From assembly GCA_965221985.1 (NCBI GenBank), contig OZ244928.1, positions 3,224,001 to 3,288,000 of the forward strand: a stretch of 64,000 nucleotides of DNA. Reading direction: 5' to 3'. This DNA comes from J054 sp965221985. GTDB taxonomy: Bacteria > Pseudomonadota > Gammaproteobacteria > Steroidobacterales > GCA-2729495. A program made the position numbers and the translations under genes. Of this stretch, positions 7,604 to 17,269 are shown piece by piece. The notes below the pieces were generated by a model. It did no database searches, was not told the DNA's origin, and saw only the letters and a list, made by a program, of their open reading frames with translations. Position 1 is the stretch's first letter; each line of letters opens with the position of its first letter.

Positions 7604-8979
7604 CCTCCCCTAAACATTCCATTCGACAACAACTCAGCGGTGGCCTGCTGAATTCCGAATTCGGCCGGCTGTTTTGGATCGGTATCACTTTTCTTCTGCT
7701 GCAAATACCTTTAATACAGATTGGTGGCGTGGTTGCGGAGAGAATTGGCGGGAGAAACGAGGCCATGCATTCGGTCGCAAGTTCCTGGGGCGGTCACCAA
7801 ATCTTATTTGGCCCAAGATTGGTGGTGCCGATTGTAGAAACCATCGAAGAGCGAAAGACGAATGGCCTAGGCCAAATAACCGTGTCTAGCCGAGAAATCA
7901 CACGCTTTGCCGTTTTCCTGCCCGTCACGACCAATGTTGCCGGGACGGTGGAATCGCAGACCCGGCATCGAGGGATTTTCGATGTGCCGGTTTATACCTT
8001 GCATACAACCATCAGCGGCCACTTCGACCAAGCTAATTTGGAATTGCTTGACCGGGGCAAGGGCCGGGCTCGCTGGGAGGATGCCTACCTTGCCTTCAGA
8101 GTTTCTTCACCCACGTCACTGCAGGAAATTTCGGCGCTGCGTTGGGGCGAAGACAAGCTGCCGTTTGAACCCGCGCCAGACGGTAAAGAGGCATCGCGCA
8201 AGGATTTGGTCGTAGGCATTGACCTCTCAAAGGCCGAGAACGAGATCCCCTTTGGCTTTGACATCAAGATCAAGGGCAGCAGCGGCCTCGACATCGTGCC
8301 CGTGGGCAAAGCCACCATCGTTGATATCCGTTCCAATTGGCCTGACCCAAGCTTCATGGGAGACTGGCTTCCCACGACGCATTCCATCGACGATACAGGA
8401 TTCTCAGCCCGCTGGGAAATTCCCTATTTAAGTCGAAGTTTTCCGCAACAATGGTTAAGCAGCAGCGGAACGGAACAACTAGAACTCTCCAGCCTCGGCT
8501 TTCGCCTACTCAGTCTCGTAGACAATTATCGGATGGTAGAACGAAGTATCAAGTACGCCAGTCTATTCCTTGTTCTAAGCTTTGCCTGCATTTGGCTGCT
8601 CGATATTCTGTACTTCAGCCCCGTACACCCCATCCAATATTTCTTGATCGGCCTGGCCTTGGCCGTATTCTGTCTATTGCTGGTCGCCCTATCGGAACAC
8701 TTGGATTTCTTTTGGTCATATTTGATCTCCGCTACTTGCGTGCTCGCCATGGCATTCATGTACTCCAGCGCCGTCCTAAAGAGCATCCGCCGTGCGACGC
8801 TGCTGTGCTGCTTGTTAATTGCTCTGTATAGCTACCTTTACACCGTACTCCATCTGGAAAATCTTGCCCTGTTGGCCGGCACAACCCTAATCGTGGCCGC
8901 GCTCGCCACGCTGATGTTTTTTACCCGGAAAATTGACTGGTTCACCATGGGCAAAAAAAATGCGCAGCAAAAGACCTAA
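7600..8979 (+). CDS. creD: Inner membrane protein CreD family
   Basis: Protein of 459 residues with one N-terminal membrane helix (about 25-45), a large periplasmic region and a C-terminal block of about five helices (about 325-450). The sequence after the first helix (GGVVAERIGGRN, then GPRLVVPIV) and the end of the periplasmic domain (PYLSRSFPQQW) match the CreD/cell envelope integrity family. CreD belongs to the CreBC regulon in enterics and affects envelope stress and colicin tolerance; its biochemical role is not established. No creB or creC is present in this window. The ATG at 7600 overlaps the stop of the short upstream frame. Confidence 0.9.
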   Translation: MTSPKHSIRQQLSGGLLNSEFGRLFWIGITFLLLQIPLIQIGGVVAERIGGRNEAMHSVASSWGGHQILFGPRLVVPIVETIEERKTNGLGQITVSSREITRFAVFLPVTTNVAGTVESQTRHRGIFDVPVYTLHTTISGHFDQANLELLDRGKGRARWEDAYLAFRVSSPTSLQEISALRWGEDKLPFEPAPDGKEASRKDLVVGIDLSKAENEIPFGFDIKIKGSSGLDIVPVGKATIVDIRSNWPDPSFMGDWLPTTHSIDDTGFSARWEIPYLSRSFPQQWLSSSGTEQLELSSLGFRLLSLVDNYRMVERSIKYASLFLVLSFACIWLLDILYFSPVHPIQYFLIGLALAVFCLLLVALSEHLDFFWSYLISATCVLAMAFMYSSAVLKSIRRATLLCCLLIALYSYLYTVLHLENLALLAGTTLIVAALATLMFFTRKIDWFTMGKKNAQQKT

Positions 8980-9091
8980 TCATGCCAAGGGAGTAGTCAG
9001 CGACTTACATCAAAGCCAAGTGATACAGCAAGCCGTTTAGGGCAGCAAACAATTCTTGAAGATCGGCAGGAACCATTGCAAGCACACCAAG

Positions 9092-10108
9092 CTAGGAAAA
9101 TATCTTGGAATATTCTCCTGATAAGGCTTCATCTGCCCCGGCCACTATCGCCTTACGACGAAGCCGCCGATACGCCAAAATTGGCTTATCGCTGGGCAAT
9201 AGGCGTTCCGCGGTAACATCATCCACGTTAGCGGGTTGCTGCGTTTTTACTACTTGCATGTCCTGACGCAGAATATGCTTACTACCTAGGGTGTAGCCCA
9301 GCTTGAGCAATGAGGCCAAGGGCAAAATCGGTCTTCTAAAGTAAGTACGCGAATAGACGATTGTATGCTCATCATCGACACAAACGGGGGCTTGCACAAC
9401 GAAAATGTCGGGTAAACACCAATTGAGCCAGAGGTTGGGATACTTCATGATGAAATAGTTTCCCGTTGGGTCTTCTTCGTTATAGGCTTTAAAGCCGTCC
9501 ACCCGCTCTTCGACCCTAATGTTGTCGAAAGGCGATGCCGCCGTAACTTTTGCCAGGGTCCTGGGATGCACGGTGGGCACATGCGATAAATCAATCAAGG
9601 CTTCCATGGCACGCGTGTAATGAGTAGGCCAGGATACTTGTGTCTCGCTGTAGTGCTTGTACTCATCAAGCTCACCGAGCTTCGGCGGCTTAGGCAGATC
9701 CATTGAATTCTCGCCGCGCCAGAGCCAGATCCAGCCGTCGGACTCCGTGACGTGGTAGGTTTTCACTGCCAGACGGGAAGCAGAAATCGCTGTGTCCGTT
9801 GGAATGTTAGCGCAAGCGCCAGAAGCGTCAAATCCGAAGCCATGATACGGGCAAATAATACAATCGTCCGCAAGCTTGCCCGCCGACAGAGCCGTACCGC
9901 GATGTGGACACTGATCCACCATACAAACCAGCTCACCCGCCTTGTCACGCCAAAACACCAAGGACAGCCCGAATCTCTTCTTGGCCACCGGCTGCTTTCG
10001 AACCTCCCTAGAGCCTCCCACAATAAACCAATGACCAAGGCCGAAATCTTGACCAGTATCTTCTAATGCACACAGTTCTTCGAATATCACGGGGGCAATA
10101 AATAGCAT
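9092..10108 (-). CDS. Rieske non-heme iron oxygenase, alpha subunit (second in cluster)
   Basis: Protein of 338 residues. The N-terminal Rieske [2Fe-2S] motif is complete: CPH, 16 residues, CPYH (from CPHRGTALSAGK to CIICPYHGFGF, around residues 68-92). The mononuclear iron site is in the C-terminal catalytic domain: DLSHVPTVH, fitting D-x2-H-x4-H. Its length and C-terminus resemble VanA-type O-demethylases/oxygenases, which need a separate reductase; none is encoded nearby. The start at 10108 has a clear Shine-Dalgarno sequence (AGGAGTG). It is the last gene of a minus-strand block and lies 31 bases after an RND pump. The substrate is unknown. Confidence 0.88.
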   Translation of the reverse strand: MLFIAPVIFEELCALEDTGQDFGLGHWFIVGGSREVRKQPVAKKRFGLSLVFWRDKAGELVCMVDQCPHRGTALSAGKLADDCIICPYHGFGFDASGACANIPTDTAISASRLAVKTYHVTESDGWIWLWRGENSMDLPKPPKLGELDEYKHYSETQVSWPTHYTRAMEALIDLSHVPTVHPRTLAKVTAASPFDNIRVEERVDGFKAYNEEDPTGNYFIMKYPNLWLNWCLPDIFVVQAPVCVDDEHTIVYSRTYFRRPILPLASLLKLGYTLGSKHILRQDMQVVKTQQPANVDDVTAERLLPSDKPILAYRRLRRKAIVAGADEALSGEYSKIFS

Positions 10109-10139
10109 CGCTTAGTCACTCCTAATTTCCACAATCGCT

Positions 10140-13100
10140 CTAGGCCGAGAATGCATTCCTTTTTTCGAGCACCGACCGCTTAGTCGCTCGGTATACAAAC
10201 GTCTTGGAACGCACATCAAGAGAAATAGTCAGCAGGACTGGAATCAGCCCAAGAATGAGCATCGTCGACGCCGTCAGGCCGAATACGATGGTGACGGCGA
10301 CGGGCCGAATCAACTCAGCTTCCGGAGAGCGCTCCAACAGAATCGGCAATAAACCACCCACTGTGGTCAGACTGGTCAAGAGCACGGCAGGTAAACGCTC
10401 TCTAGTACCGGCCAGAATCGCAGACTGGATGCTTGAGTTTGCCAGCAACTTTTGTTGGATGGTGCTGACCAGAATAATCGCGTCGTTAACGACAATACCC
10501 GACAGACCCAGCATTCCTATGATGCTAAACATGCACAGATTGATACCCATCACCCAGTGACCGAGCACGATACCGATCAGCGCAAAAGGAATAATCGCGA
10601 TAATCGTTAGGGGCTGAGTGTAGCTGCGTAGTACCCAGGCAAGCACAACGTAAATCAGCACCATGAGCACTAGCGTTCCCGCGGTCACGCCGGAAAAGGC
10701 CTCAGCTTCTTCGCTAGCCTCGCCCATCAAGTTGAACTCAACGCCAAAGCGACTTTCAATCGGCGGCGCGATATCACGCCAGAATTTTTCTAGTATCGCC
10801 CCCGAAGAAGTAATACCGGAATCCACCGACCCGAACACGGTGATTTGGCGAACGCCATTGGTTCTCGCCAAGCGCGAAAAACCTTGTTGCGGTGTCAAAC
10901 TCGCAATATCCGACAAATGAACGTCGGTTCCAGTCGGTGAACGCAGCATCAGATCGCGAACGGGCAGTCTGTCGGACTCCGCCGGCGCCAATCTAACGCG
11001 CACCACCACTTCTTCTTCGCCTTCGCTAAACGGGCTAGCGATCGCGCCTTCATAGGCAGCACGAATGGCCGCAGTCACGGAGTCCGTGGTAAAGCCCATG
11101 GACTTACCCTCCGGCGATACTTTTAGCAGTAGCTGCCGCTTGCCGTAAGGCCAATTGTCTTCAAGCAGTGACACGCCCGGTAGCTCGGCAAGCCGCTGTT
11201 GAAGCGCTAGAGCGGCGGCCTTCAATGCCTGAAGACTTCCGCCTGAAATACGAATGTCCAAGTCTCTTCCCGCGGGCCCGCTCTCATGCTGGGCAATACT
11301 TAGCTTCTGCACTCCAGGAAGCAGCTTGGTTTCTGAATTCCAAGCCGCAATAAAATCTCTTGTTCTAGTGCGACGAGTCTTGGAGCCGACCAGCTCGACG
11401 GTCAAGCCGCCAATGTGTTCACCAACGATGCTTGGTTCGCTAGATTTCTGATTTGCCGGCTCGCCAATTGAGGCAACCGAGAGCGCAATGAGGCCCTGCG
11501 GTTCGCTGGATATGCTTTTTTCCACGGCATAAGCAGCTCGCTCCAGCTCAGCCAGCATTGCGATGGTTTTTGCTCTAGACGCCCCCGGATACAGGGTGAT
11601 ATCCGCATAGACGAGATTACTTTCAAGCCTTGGAAAGAAGTCGAAACCAATCCGGCCGAAAACAAGCAAGGCCACGGAGATTACAAGCATGCCCGTGGCA
11701 GCCAGGAGCACGCAGTATCGATTCCGTATACAGAAGCCTACGAAGGCCGTGAACCGGCCGGCGCAGAAACCGTCCAGCGCACCGTTGAGGCGGATACGCC
11801 AAGCAATCTCTTCCGCTTTGGGATGCGCTTTTAGTGCCGCACAAAGATGTGCGGGCAATATCAAAAAACATTCAATTAAGCTCGCGATCACTACCGCGAT
11901 CATTGTTTTCGGCAAGTCCGCTTGAATTTGCCCAAAGCTCCCGCCAATCAGGAGCATGGGCAAAAACGCAGCGATGGTAGTTAGTGAGGCCGCCAGCACG
12001 GGTACAAACATCAAGTTCGCTGCCTTGATCGCGGCTTCACCCGCCGAGTGCCCATTGCGATGCAGATTTGCTGTTTTTTCGCTAACTACGATCGCATCGT
12101 CAACAATGATCCCCAAACCCATGATCAAGGCAAAAATGCTGACAATGTTTAAGGACATGCCCAGGGCTTGCATGATCCCTAGGGTCGCCATTAGCGAAAC
12201 AGGTATGCCCAGCGCAACCCACAGTGAAAAACGCGCTGGCAAAAAGAAATACAAAAGAATCAGCACGATCAGCAAACCGTAAATGCCGTTTAGAGCTAAC
12301 ATCTCCAGTCGATCTGTCACGACGGCTGCAGCATCGTTATAGACACTGATCCGCAGTTGCGCTGGGGAATCACGTTGGTAGTCAAGCAAAGCCTGCTGCA
12401 CTTTCTGCCTGACTTCTATGGAATCCTCGCCGCGGCCACGAAAAACCTGAACCAGAATGGAAGGCGCACCACCAAGTCGGCGGAATGATTGAGCCTTAGA
12501 ATGCTGCTCCGTAATTTGCGCGATATCACTCAGGAATAGCTTTTCTCCGGACTCCAGTGAACGAATTTCTATTGCTGCCAAAGAATCGACAGATCGCGCG
12601 AGTTCGCTAGAGCGAATCAACTTGGACGACCCGGATGCGGTTTCGCTTCCAGAGGGCCGGTTAATGCTATGCAGTCCAATGGTTTTGGCTATTGCCTGAA
12701 TCGACAGGCCGAGCTGACGTAGGGCCGAATAGGAAACACCAACAAGCAGTTCACGATATCTCGCGCCGACAATTTCTACCTGCCTAATGTTTGCCCTTTG
12801 CAGCCGATCACGGAAATCTCTTGCGTAAGCCTTAAGCCTTGCTTCGGAATACGGACCGGAAATTTCCAGACTGACGACGGTATCTCGAAACAAGGGCTGG
12901 CTGATCACCGGGCTTTCTGAATCCTTGGGCAGGGTCACCACCCTACTCATTGCCGCCTGCACGTCGGACAAGGCTTTGGACATGGATGCGTCGAAGCTAA
13001 ACTCGATGCTGACTAGCGCACCACCCTCGAAGGCATATGAATCGATCCGGCGGAGCTTGTCGATAAACCGTAGTTCACGCTCCACCTCCACCAGTATGTC

Positions 13101-13304
13101 GCTCTCAACGTCTTCTGGACTCGCACCGGACCAGGGAATCTGCACCGTAATCGCATTGATGTCGGAATCCGGCATGGATTGACGCCCCAACTGCGAAATC
13201 CCATAAAGACCGCTAAAAACCATGAGCAGCAACAGCAGATTGGCCGCGTTCTTATGCCGGACAAAGTATTCGATTGGGCGTGAGTAGCGACTCAAGTCAT
13301 CCAT
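10140..13304 (-). CDS. RND-family efflux transporter permease (HAE-like)
   Basis: Inner-membrane proton antiporter of 1054 residues with the RND plan: a first helix near residue 20, a large periplasmic loop, helices 2-6 (about 335-500), a second helix-loop-helix repeat and helices 8-12 at the C-terminus. The paired Asp of helix 4 is present in GLGIIVDDAIVVSE. In helix 10 the AcrB Lys940 position appears as GIVVNDAII, so the canonical lysine is absent, as in several HAE branches. The adaptor gene lies 35 bases upstream on the same strand. No TolC-like outer membrane gene is nearby. The clustered Rieske oxygenases suggest it exports or moves an oxidised product. Confidence 0.93.
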   Translation of the reverse strand: MDDLSRYSRPIEYFVRHKNAANLLLLLMVFSGLYGISQLGRQSMPDSDINAITVQIPWSGASPEDVESDILVEVERELRFIDKLRRIDSYAFEGGALVSIEFSFDASMSKALSDVQAAMSRVVTLPKDSESPVISQPLFRDTVVSLEISGPYSEARLKAYARDFRDRLQRANIRQVEIVGARYRELLVGVSYSALRQLGLSIQAIAKTIGLHSINRPSGSETASGSSKLIRSSELARSVDSLAAIEIRSLESGEKLFLSDIAQITEQHSKAQSFRRLGGAPSILVQVFRGRGEDSIEVRQKVQQALLDYQRDSPAQLRISVYNDAAAVVTDRLEMLALNGIYGLLIVLILLYFFLPARFSLWVALGIPVSLMATLGIMQALGMSLNIVSIFALIMGLGIIVDDAIVVSEKTANLHRNGHSAGEAAIKAANLMFVPVLAASLTTIAAFLPMLLIGGSFGQIQADLPKTMIAVVIASLIECFLILPAHLCAALKAHPKAEEIAWRIRLNGALDGFCAGRFTAFVGFCIRNRYCVLLAATGMLVISVALLVFGRIGFDFFPRLESNLVYADITLYPGASRAKTIAMLAELERAAYAVEKSISSEPQGLIALSVASIGEPANQKSSEPSIVGEHIGGLTVELVGSKTRRTRTRDFIAAWNSETKLLPGVQKLSIAQHESGPAGRDLDIRISGGSLQALKAAALALQQRLAELPGVSLLEDNWPYGKRQLLLKVSPEGKSMGFTTDSVTAAIRAAYEGAIASPFSEGEEEVVVRVRLAPAESDRLPVRDLMLRSPTGTDVHLSDIASLTPQQGFSRLARTNGVRQITVFGSVDSGITSSGAILEKFWRDIAPPIESRFGVEFNLMGEASEEAEAFSGVTAGTLVLMVLIYVVLAWVLRSYTQPLTIIAIIPFALIGIVLGHWVMGINLCMFSIIGMLGLSGIVVNDAIILVSTIQQKLLANSSIQSAILAGTRERLPAVLLTSLTTVGGLLPILLERSPEAELIRPVAVTIVFGLTASTMLILGLIPVLLTISLDVRSKTFVYRATKRSVLEKRNAFSA

Positions 13305-13339
13305 GAAAACGCATCAAGATATGATCAATATCGTGTTCT

Positions 13340-14557
13340 TCAATGGGCTTGCTGAAGAACGAGCAGGCTGCCTGGATCTAGATCGTCCCGCGCAAGACGA
13401 AGCACCGAGACTTGCGCCCCATCAAGAATTTCCTGACTTGGTGTCGTCACAACAACGGCACCATCTTCTACTGGCGCAGTCTCATGGCCACGCACCAATA
13501 GAAACGCATTGCTGCGGCCAACAATTTCAACTTTTTTTGATAAGACCCGCGCGTCCTTGATAACGCGAATCTTGTCCTCGCCCACTAGTGCTTGCTCCGG
13601 AATGGCAAATACGCTGGCATGGCGGCGCTCGGGCACGCGCACCTGCACCAAAGCCCCACTGCGGAGCTGACTATCAGGTATTTGTTGATCGATGACGGCA
13701 TAGACATCCACGCCGTTAACCGCGCTATTGATCTTGGGGCCCAAACGGTCGATGGTTGCCTGATATGACAGTAATTCGTCTCCAAGCAGCCAATCAATTT
13801 GGATTTGGCGGCCAATCAGGGGCTGTTCATCGCCAAGGAAACGGCCGAACTGAGTCTTGGATAGGGAAAAGCGCACTTCAAGACTGGCTTGATCGATCAG
13901 GGTGGCAATAGGATCACCGACGCTGAGTCGCTTGCCAAGCTGGGCAGACGGAGATTCGATCAAGCCCTTGAACGGGGCTAAGAGCCGCGAATTCTTAAGG
14001 TCGCGCCGGCTCCGCCGAATGTGCTGCCGGTACTGCTCGATGATCGCGCGCTGCTGTTCGAGATCGGCGGCCGACTCCTCCAACATTGCACGCGAGACCA
14101 GCTTAGACTGCGCCAGCTCGGATAACCGCCGGTGCTGGCTCACTAGGAATTTCTCTCTAGCCAGGGACTCCTGAAGCGCGGCTGCGTGCTCTTGGAGACT
14201 GGCTCTATACTCAAAGGCATCGACGGCGACCAATAGCTCTCCCTGCACAACTTCGCCACCCGGTTTTAGATTTTCACCAACCTCAGTCACCACCCCGCCG
14301 ACAAAGGCACGAATCTCACTGGCACGTTGCGCGACGATCACGCCCATGAGCTTGAGTTCCGGCTGGATATTGCGATGCTGAATACGCAGCGCGTCGACGG
14401 GCCATATCTTCGCTGGTTTCTGCAATGGCTCGATTTGTGGCCGAGTCACGAAAATAAAATAGACCGTCGCTACGACGACTAGCACTATGCTGGCTGGCAA
14501 GCACACGGAAGTTAGCCAGTGACGCGTTGCTGTCGACTTAGCTGCCGCCTTTGTCAT
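13340..14557 (-). CDS. RND efflux periplasmic adaptor (membrane fusion protein)
   Basis: Protein of 405 residues. An N-terminal signal anchor (about 15-35) is followed by a split lipoyl/barrel-sandwich domain (RAFVGGVVTEVGENLKPGG, and later SRLLAPFKGLIES), separated by a coiled-coil hairpin rich in Gln, Arg and Glu (about 115-170), and then a beta-barrel region. This is the HlyD/AcrA-type adaptor that links the inner-membrane RND pump to an outer-membrane channel. It is followed after 35 bases by the pump gene and preceded after 13 bases by the lipid-kinase-like gene, so one transcript is likely. Confidence 0.9.
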   Translation of the reverse strand: MTKAAAKSTATRHWLTSVCLPASIVLVVVATVYFIFVTRPQIEPLQKPAKIWPVDALRIQHRNIQPELKLMGVIVAQRASEIRAFVGGVVTEVGENLKPGGEVVQGELLVAVDAFEYRASLQEHAAALQESLAREKFLVSQHRRLSELAQSKLVSRAMLEESAADLEQQRAIIEQYRQHIRRSRRDLKNSRLLAPFKGLIESPSAQLGKRLSVGDPIATLIDQASLEVRFSLSKTQFGRFLGDEQPLIGRQIQIDWLLGDELLSYQATIDRLGPKINSAVNGVDVYAVIDQQIPDSQLRSGALVQVRVPERRHASVFAIPEQALVGEDKIRVIKDARVLSKKVEIVGRSNAFLLVRGHETAPVEDGAVVVTTPSQEILDGAQVSVLRLARDDLDPGSLLVLQQAH

Positions 14558-14570
14558 CCAGCCTGTCCCA

Positions 14571-15509
14571 TCAATTCAGCGCGATGCAGATAAGTGCCAG
14601 GCAAACCATATACATGAACCAGTTGTCCCAGGTATGTGGCGAAAGCGCCTCGGTGATCATCATGGCCACAGGCACCGTTGCGATCAAAAAAATGAACTGT
14701 TCGGCGCTTAGAACATGAATATTTAGAAAAACGCCCAGGGCTGCAAAAAAACCCACGCAGGCCGAGCCCAGATAAGTCCTGCGGTAGCGTCGATGAGTCA
14801 GAAAGCCTCGGGCCACGTAACCACGGCGGCCAAACATCTTGCCAATCGGTTCGGCTAGGCCGTCACCCAAGCCGCAAGCCATGGCCGGGATCAAATACAG
14901 CGACCAAAGATTTAGATGCACAAAGTATTGCGTCATGGGCACCAGAATGACGCTAGTGGCGAGAATCTGGGAGCAAAACCAGAGCAGCGTGTAGGGCCGA
15001 TCCTCGGGTCGATCAATGGCCCGCATGCAATAGTAGAAAATCCGAATTCGCGAACGTATCGGCCGAATGAAAAAGCTGTAGGGCAACACGACAATCGCAA
15101 TGGATTGCCAGACCATGGTCTGGTACCACTCTCGATAGAGATCACCATCGTCCATCATCACCGGCACAGAGATCAGCGGAAGAATAAAGACACCAATGAT
15201 GTGCCCCGTCTTGCGAGTAAAGGCGACGTTTAATCCGCGCTTTTCGACGGCCAGACCTAAGGGCACATAGAGAAGAATGGTCGCTAGCACGATCAATCCA
15301 AAGCGTGCGAATTTGGCCTTTTCGGGAATCGCAAAAATCGACCTATACGCCTCGTCATGCGCGTAGCTGGCGATTAGCGTGCCCGCTAGGGCCATGAGCA
15401 GCCACAAACCGAATAGCCAGAGCAGCCAGCGCTCGGGAGCCTCCATCGGCCCAGTATGGGTATCGGCCCGACTCGGACCCAGAAGACTTAAACGAGAAGT
15501 CACCGACAT
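14571..15509 (-). CDS. Polytopic membrane protein resembling CTP-dependent dolichol/phytol kinases
   Basis: About 312 residues from ATG 15509, with eight or so predicted helices. A TTG at 15557 would overlap the previous stop (TTGA) and add 16 residues; there is no decisive Shine-Dalgarno sequence for either. Motifs fit the SEC59/VTE5/DGK1-type CTP-dependent lipid kinases: RKTGHIIG, then GLGDGLAEPIGKMFGRR, then RRTYLGSACVG and finally a late E-x-LS...DN motif (MITEALSPHTWDNW). Members phosphorylate polyprenols, phytol or diacylglycerol using CTP. The usual Lys-Thr before the GS motif is Arg-Arg-Thr here, so activity is uncertain. Its place between a Rieske oxygenase and an RND system suggests an isoprenoid or lipid substrate. 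This is a reading of motifs, not a search result. Confidence 0.6.
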   Translation of the reverse strand: MSVTSRLSLLGPSRADTHTGPMEAPERWLLWLFGLWLLMALAGTLIASYAHDEAYRSIFAIPEKAKFARFGLIVLATILLYVPLGLAVEKRGLNVAFTRKTGHIIGVFILPLISVPVMMDDGDLYREWYQTMVWQSIAIVVLPYSFFIRPIRSRIRIFYYCMRAIDRPEDRPYTLLWFCSQILATSVILVPMTQYFVHLNLWSLYLIPAMACGLGDGLAEPIGKMFGRRGYVARGFLTHRRYRRTYLGSACVGFFAALGVFLNIHVLSAEQFIFLIATVPVAMMITEALSPHTWDNWFMYMVCLALICIALN

Positions 15510-15553
15510 GAGACGAGCTTTTTGGCTTGGCGTTTCATTGGTGGCTGACAGCT

Positions 15554-16732
15554 TCAAGACCCGCCGGCGGCAACGCGATCGCCTTTCTTAGGCGTCAGGA
15601 AATCATTGCCGTGTTGCTTAGCCCACAGGTCGTATTTTTCTCGAGTTTTCGCAATCCTGCGAAAGTGAGCGACCAGCAAATCCGCTTCAACCAACATTCT
15701 GCTGCGGCAACCTCGGTCATAGCAGTTCTGACTGCCCTGGGCCGCCCTTATGTGATCCGCCATCAGAGGCTTACTCATTACCAAGGCAAATTTTCTCGCC
15801 AAATAATTCAGTAGTGAGTTAGTCCACATGTTGTAGTAGGTGCGGATATAAATGTGGGTCTTCCGCTCGGCCAAGGGCACATGGATCGATTGAATCGATA
15901 ATTTGCGGTCGGAGCCGCCGCTTAAGATGTCGGCTATAACGCGGTAGGGCGCGGTGACGGTATAGCAAATACTGCTTTCGCCTTGCTGGCCAACCCAGCT
16001 CGCCCGAGCGCGTAGATATCCTGCGTCGATATCGCTTTCATCCGTAACACGGACCTCATCAGACCGACTATGGTCCACGAAGCCCGTGACCCGGTCGCCG
16101 AACAACAATGATTTATGCAGCTGGTTGGTATGGGCGGGATCGATGGTTTGCTCAACACTAAACTCCACATTCGAGTCTAAGGTCGTAATGCGATCAACAT
16201 AGACCCAAGGACCGTGCTCGGCTGGCGCGACAAAACCAAGAATGGGCGGCCGACTCTCCATAGCTGGCATCGCGCTCACCCAGATTACTCCATCCGCCTC
16301 CTCACAAGGAAAAGCCTCCACGCATGCTCGGCTAGGAATTCGGCGACCTGGGGCCAACGATGGAATCTCCACGCACTGGCCCTGGGGGTTAAAGGTCCAG
16401 CCGTGGTATTCACAAACCAGGTTGCCATTGACGAGCCTGCCATTGGATAAGGGCACCGCGCGATGCGGACAACTATCTTTCAGCGCCCTCACCTTTCCCT
16501 GTGCGTCGCGAAATATGACGAGTTGCATGCCTAACAACTGGCGTCGCAACAAAGCCTTGCTGGGTAACTCAGAACTCTGTGCCAGTGGATACCAATGCTG
16601 CCGCGGATCGCCATCGAGCCTCGTCGCTGCGGTTAGTCCCGCGGGAAGCAGTTTGTCTAAATCGTGCAAGTACATGAATTTTCTAACTGGGTAGCTAATT
16701 TTTTGTCTGTGAGTATTTCCGCGGAATTTCAT
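15554..16732 (-). CDS. Rieske non-heme iron oxygenase, alpha subunit (first in cluster)
   Basis: Up to 392 residues from ATG 16732. An internal ATG at 16675 gives a product starting MYLHDLDKLLPAG, which may be the true start because the first 19 residues are basic and unlike the family; neither has a good Shine-Dalgarno sequence. The Rieske motif is complete: CPHRAVPLSNGR, then CEYHGW, with 16 residues between His and Cys. The catalytic iron site DPAHTNQLH fits D-x2-H-x4-H. The general shape is closer to larger plant- and cyanobacterial-type Rieske oxygenases (PaO-like) than to dioxygenase alpha subunits, but that is a weak impression. It heads the minus-strand block running to 9092. Confidence 0.87.
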   Translation of the reverse strand: MKFRGNTHRQKISYPVRKFMYLHDLDKLLPAGLTAATRLDGDPRQHWYPLAQSSELPSKALLRRQLLGMQLVIFRDAQGKVRALKDSCPHRAVPLSNGRLVNGNLVCEYHGWTFNPQGQCVEIPSLAPGRRIPSRACVEAFPCEEADGVIWVSAMPAMESRPPILGFVAPAEHGPWVYVDRITTLDSNVEFSVEQTIDPAHTNQLHKSLLFGDRVTGFVDHSRSDEVRVTDESDIDAGYLRARASWVGQQGESSICYTVTAPYRVIADILSGGSDRKLSIQSIHVPLAERKTHIYIRTYYNMWTNSLLNYLARKFALVMSKPLMADHIRAAQGSQNCYDRGCRSRMLVEADLLVAHFRRIAKTREKYDLWAKQHGNDFLTPKKGDRVAAGGS

Positions 16733-17269
16733 CTGGGGAATGACTATTCATCGTCAATCGACGTCGTCGTCTGACTGATGCGTCAGCCGCTACCGCTAAC
16801 GCGAAACCGCAAACCATATATATCGCTTCAAGAGCTCGGGTCCCACGCCCTTTTTGGCCTTGTTCGGCGGGAAATACTGCGCAAACCGCGCCACCAAAGA
16901 ACCAACCCGATCAAGCGGCCAACTGCGCAGCTAGCCGCGCGCAAACGGCTACTTTGTGGACGGAATGAGCGAGGGTTTATGGAGAATGCACTAGCTTTGC
17001 CGCCGGCTTCTTGCTGCGGACATTGAGCCTGACCAAGACTCTGACGAGCACCATTTTCAGAATAGCTGACGGGCCATTGCTCCGATCGTCAAGCGTAGCG
17101 AACAGGAGTTTAAAGCGGACCGGCAGCCCTAGATTAAAGAATCTGCACCGACTAAGACAGCTGGCGGCCCCTCGAATAGGAACAACAAAGCCGCGGAAAA
17201 AGTAGTTGTGCCACGCCCAAAGGACAAAGCGTAAGCTTGCCCGGCTTCACATTAGAATAGTGCTAAAAC
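16733..17269. other. Intergenic stretch without a recognisable gene
   Basis: This 537-base stretch separates the Rieske/RND block from the ABM gene. Open frames at 16778-17026 and 17011-17205 on the plus strand are basic, low in hydrophobic residues and resemble no family, so I treat them as chance. The promoter of the five-gene minus-strand block should lie at its left end, just upstream of 16732. No clear -35/-10 pair, terminator or repeat was found. Confidence 0.5.

Noticed and set aside
15554..16732. Possible ferredoxin or reductase partner for the Rieske oxygenases nearby
   Set aside because: No plant-type ferredoxin or FNR-like reductase motif was found in any neighbour.
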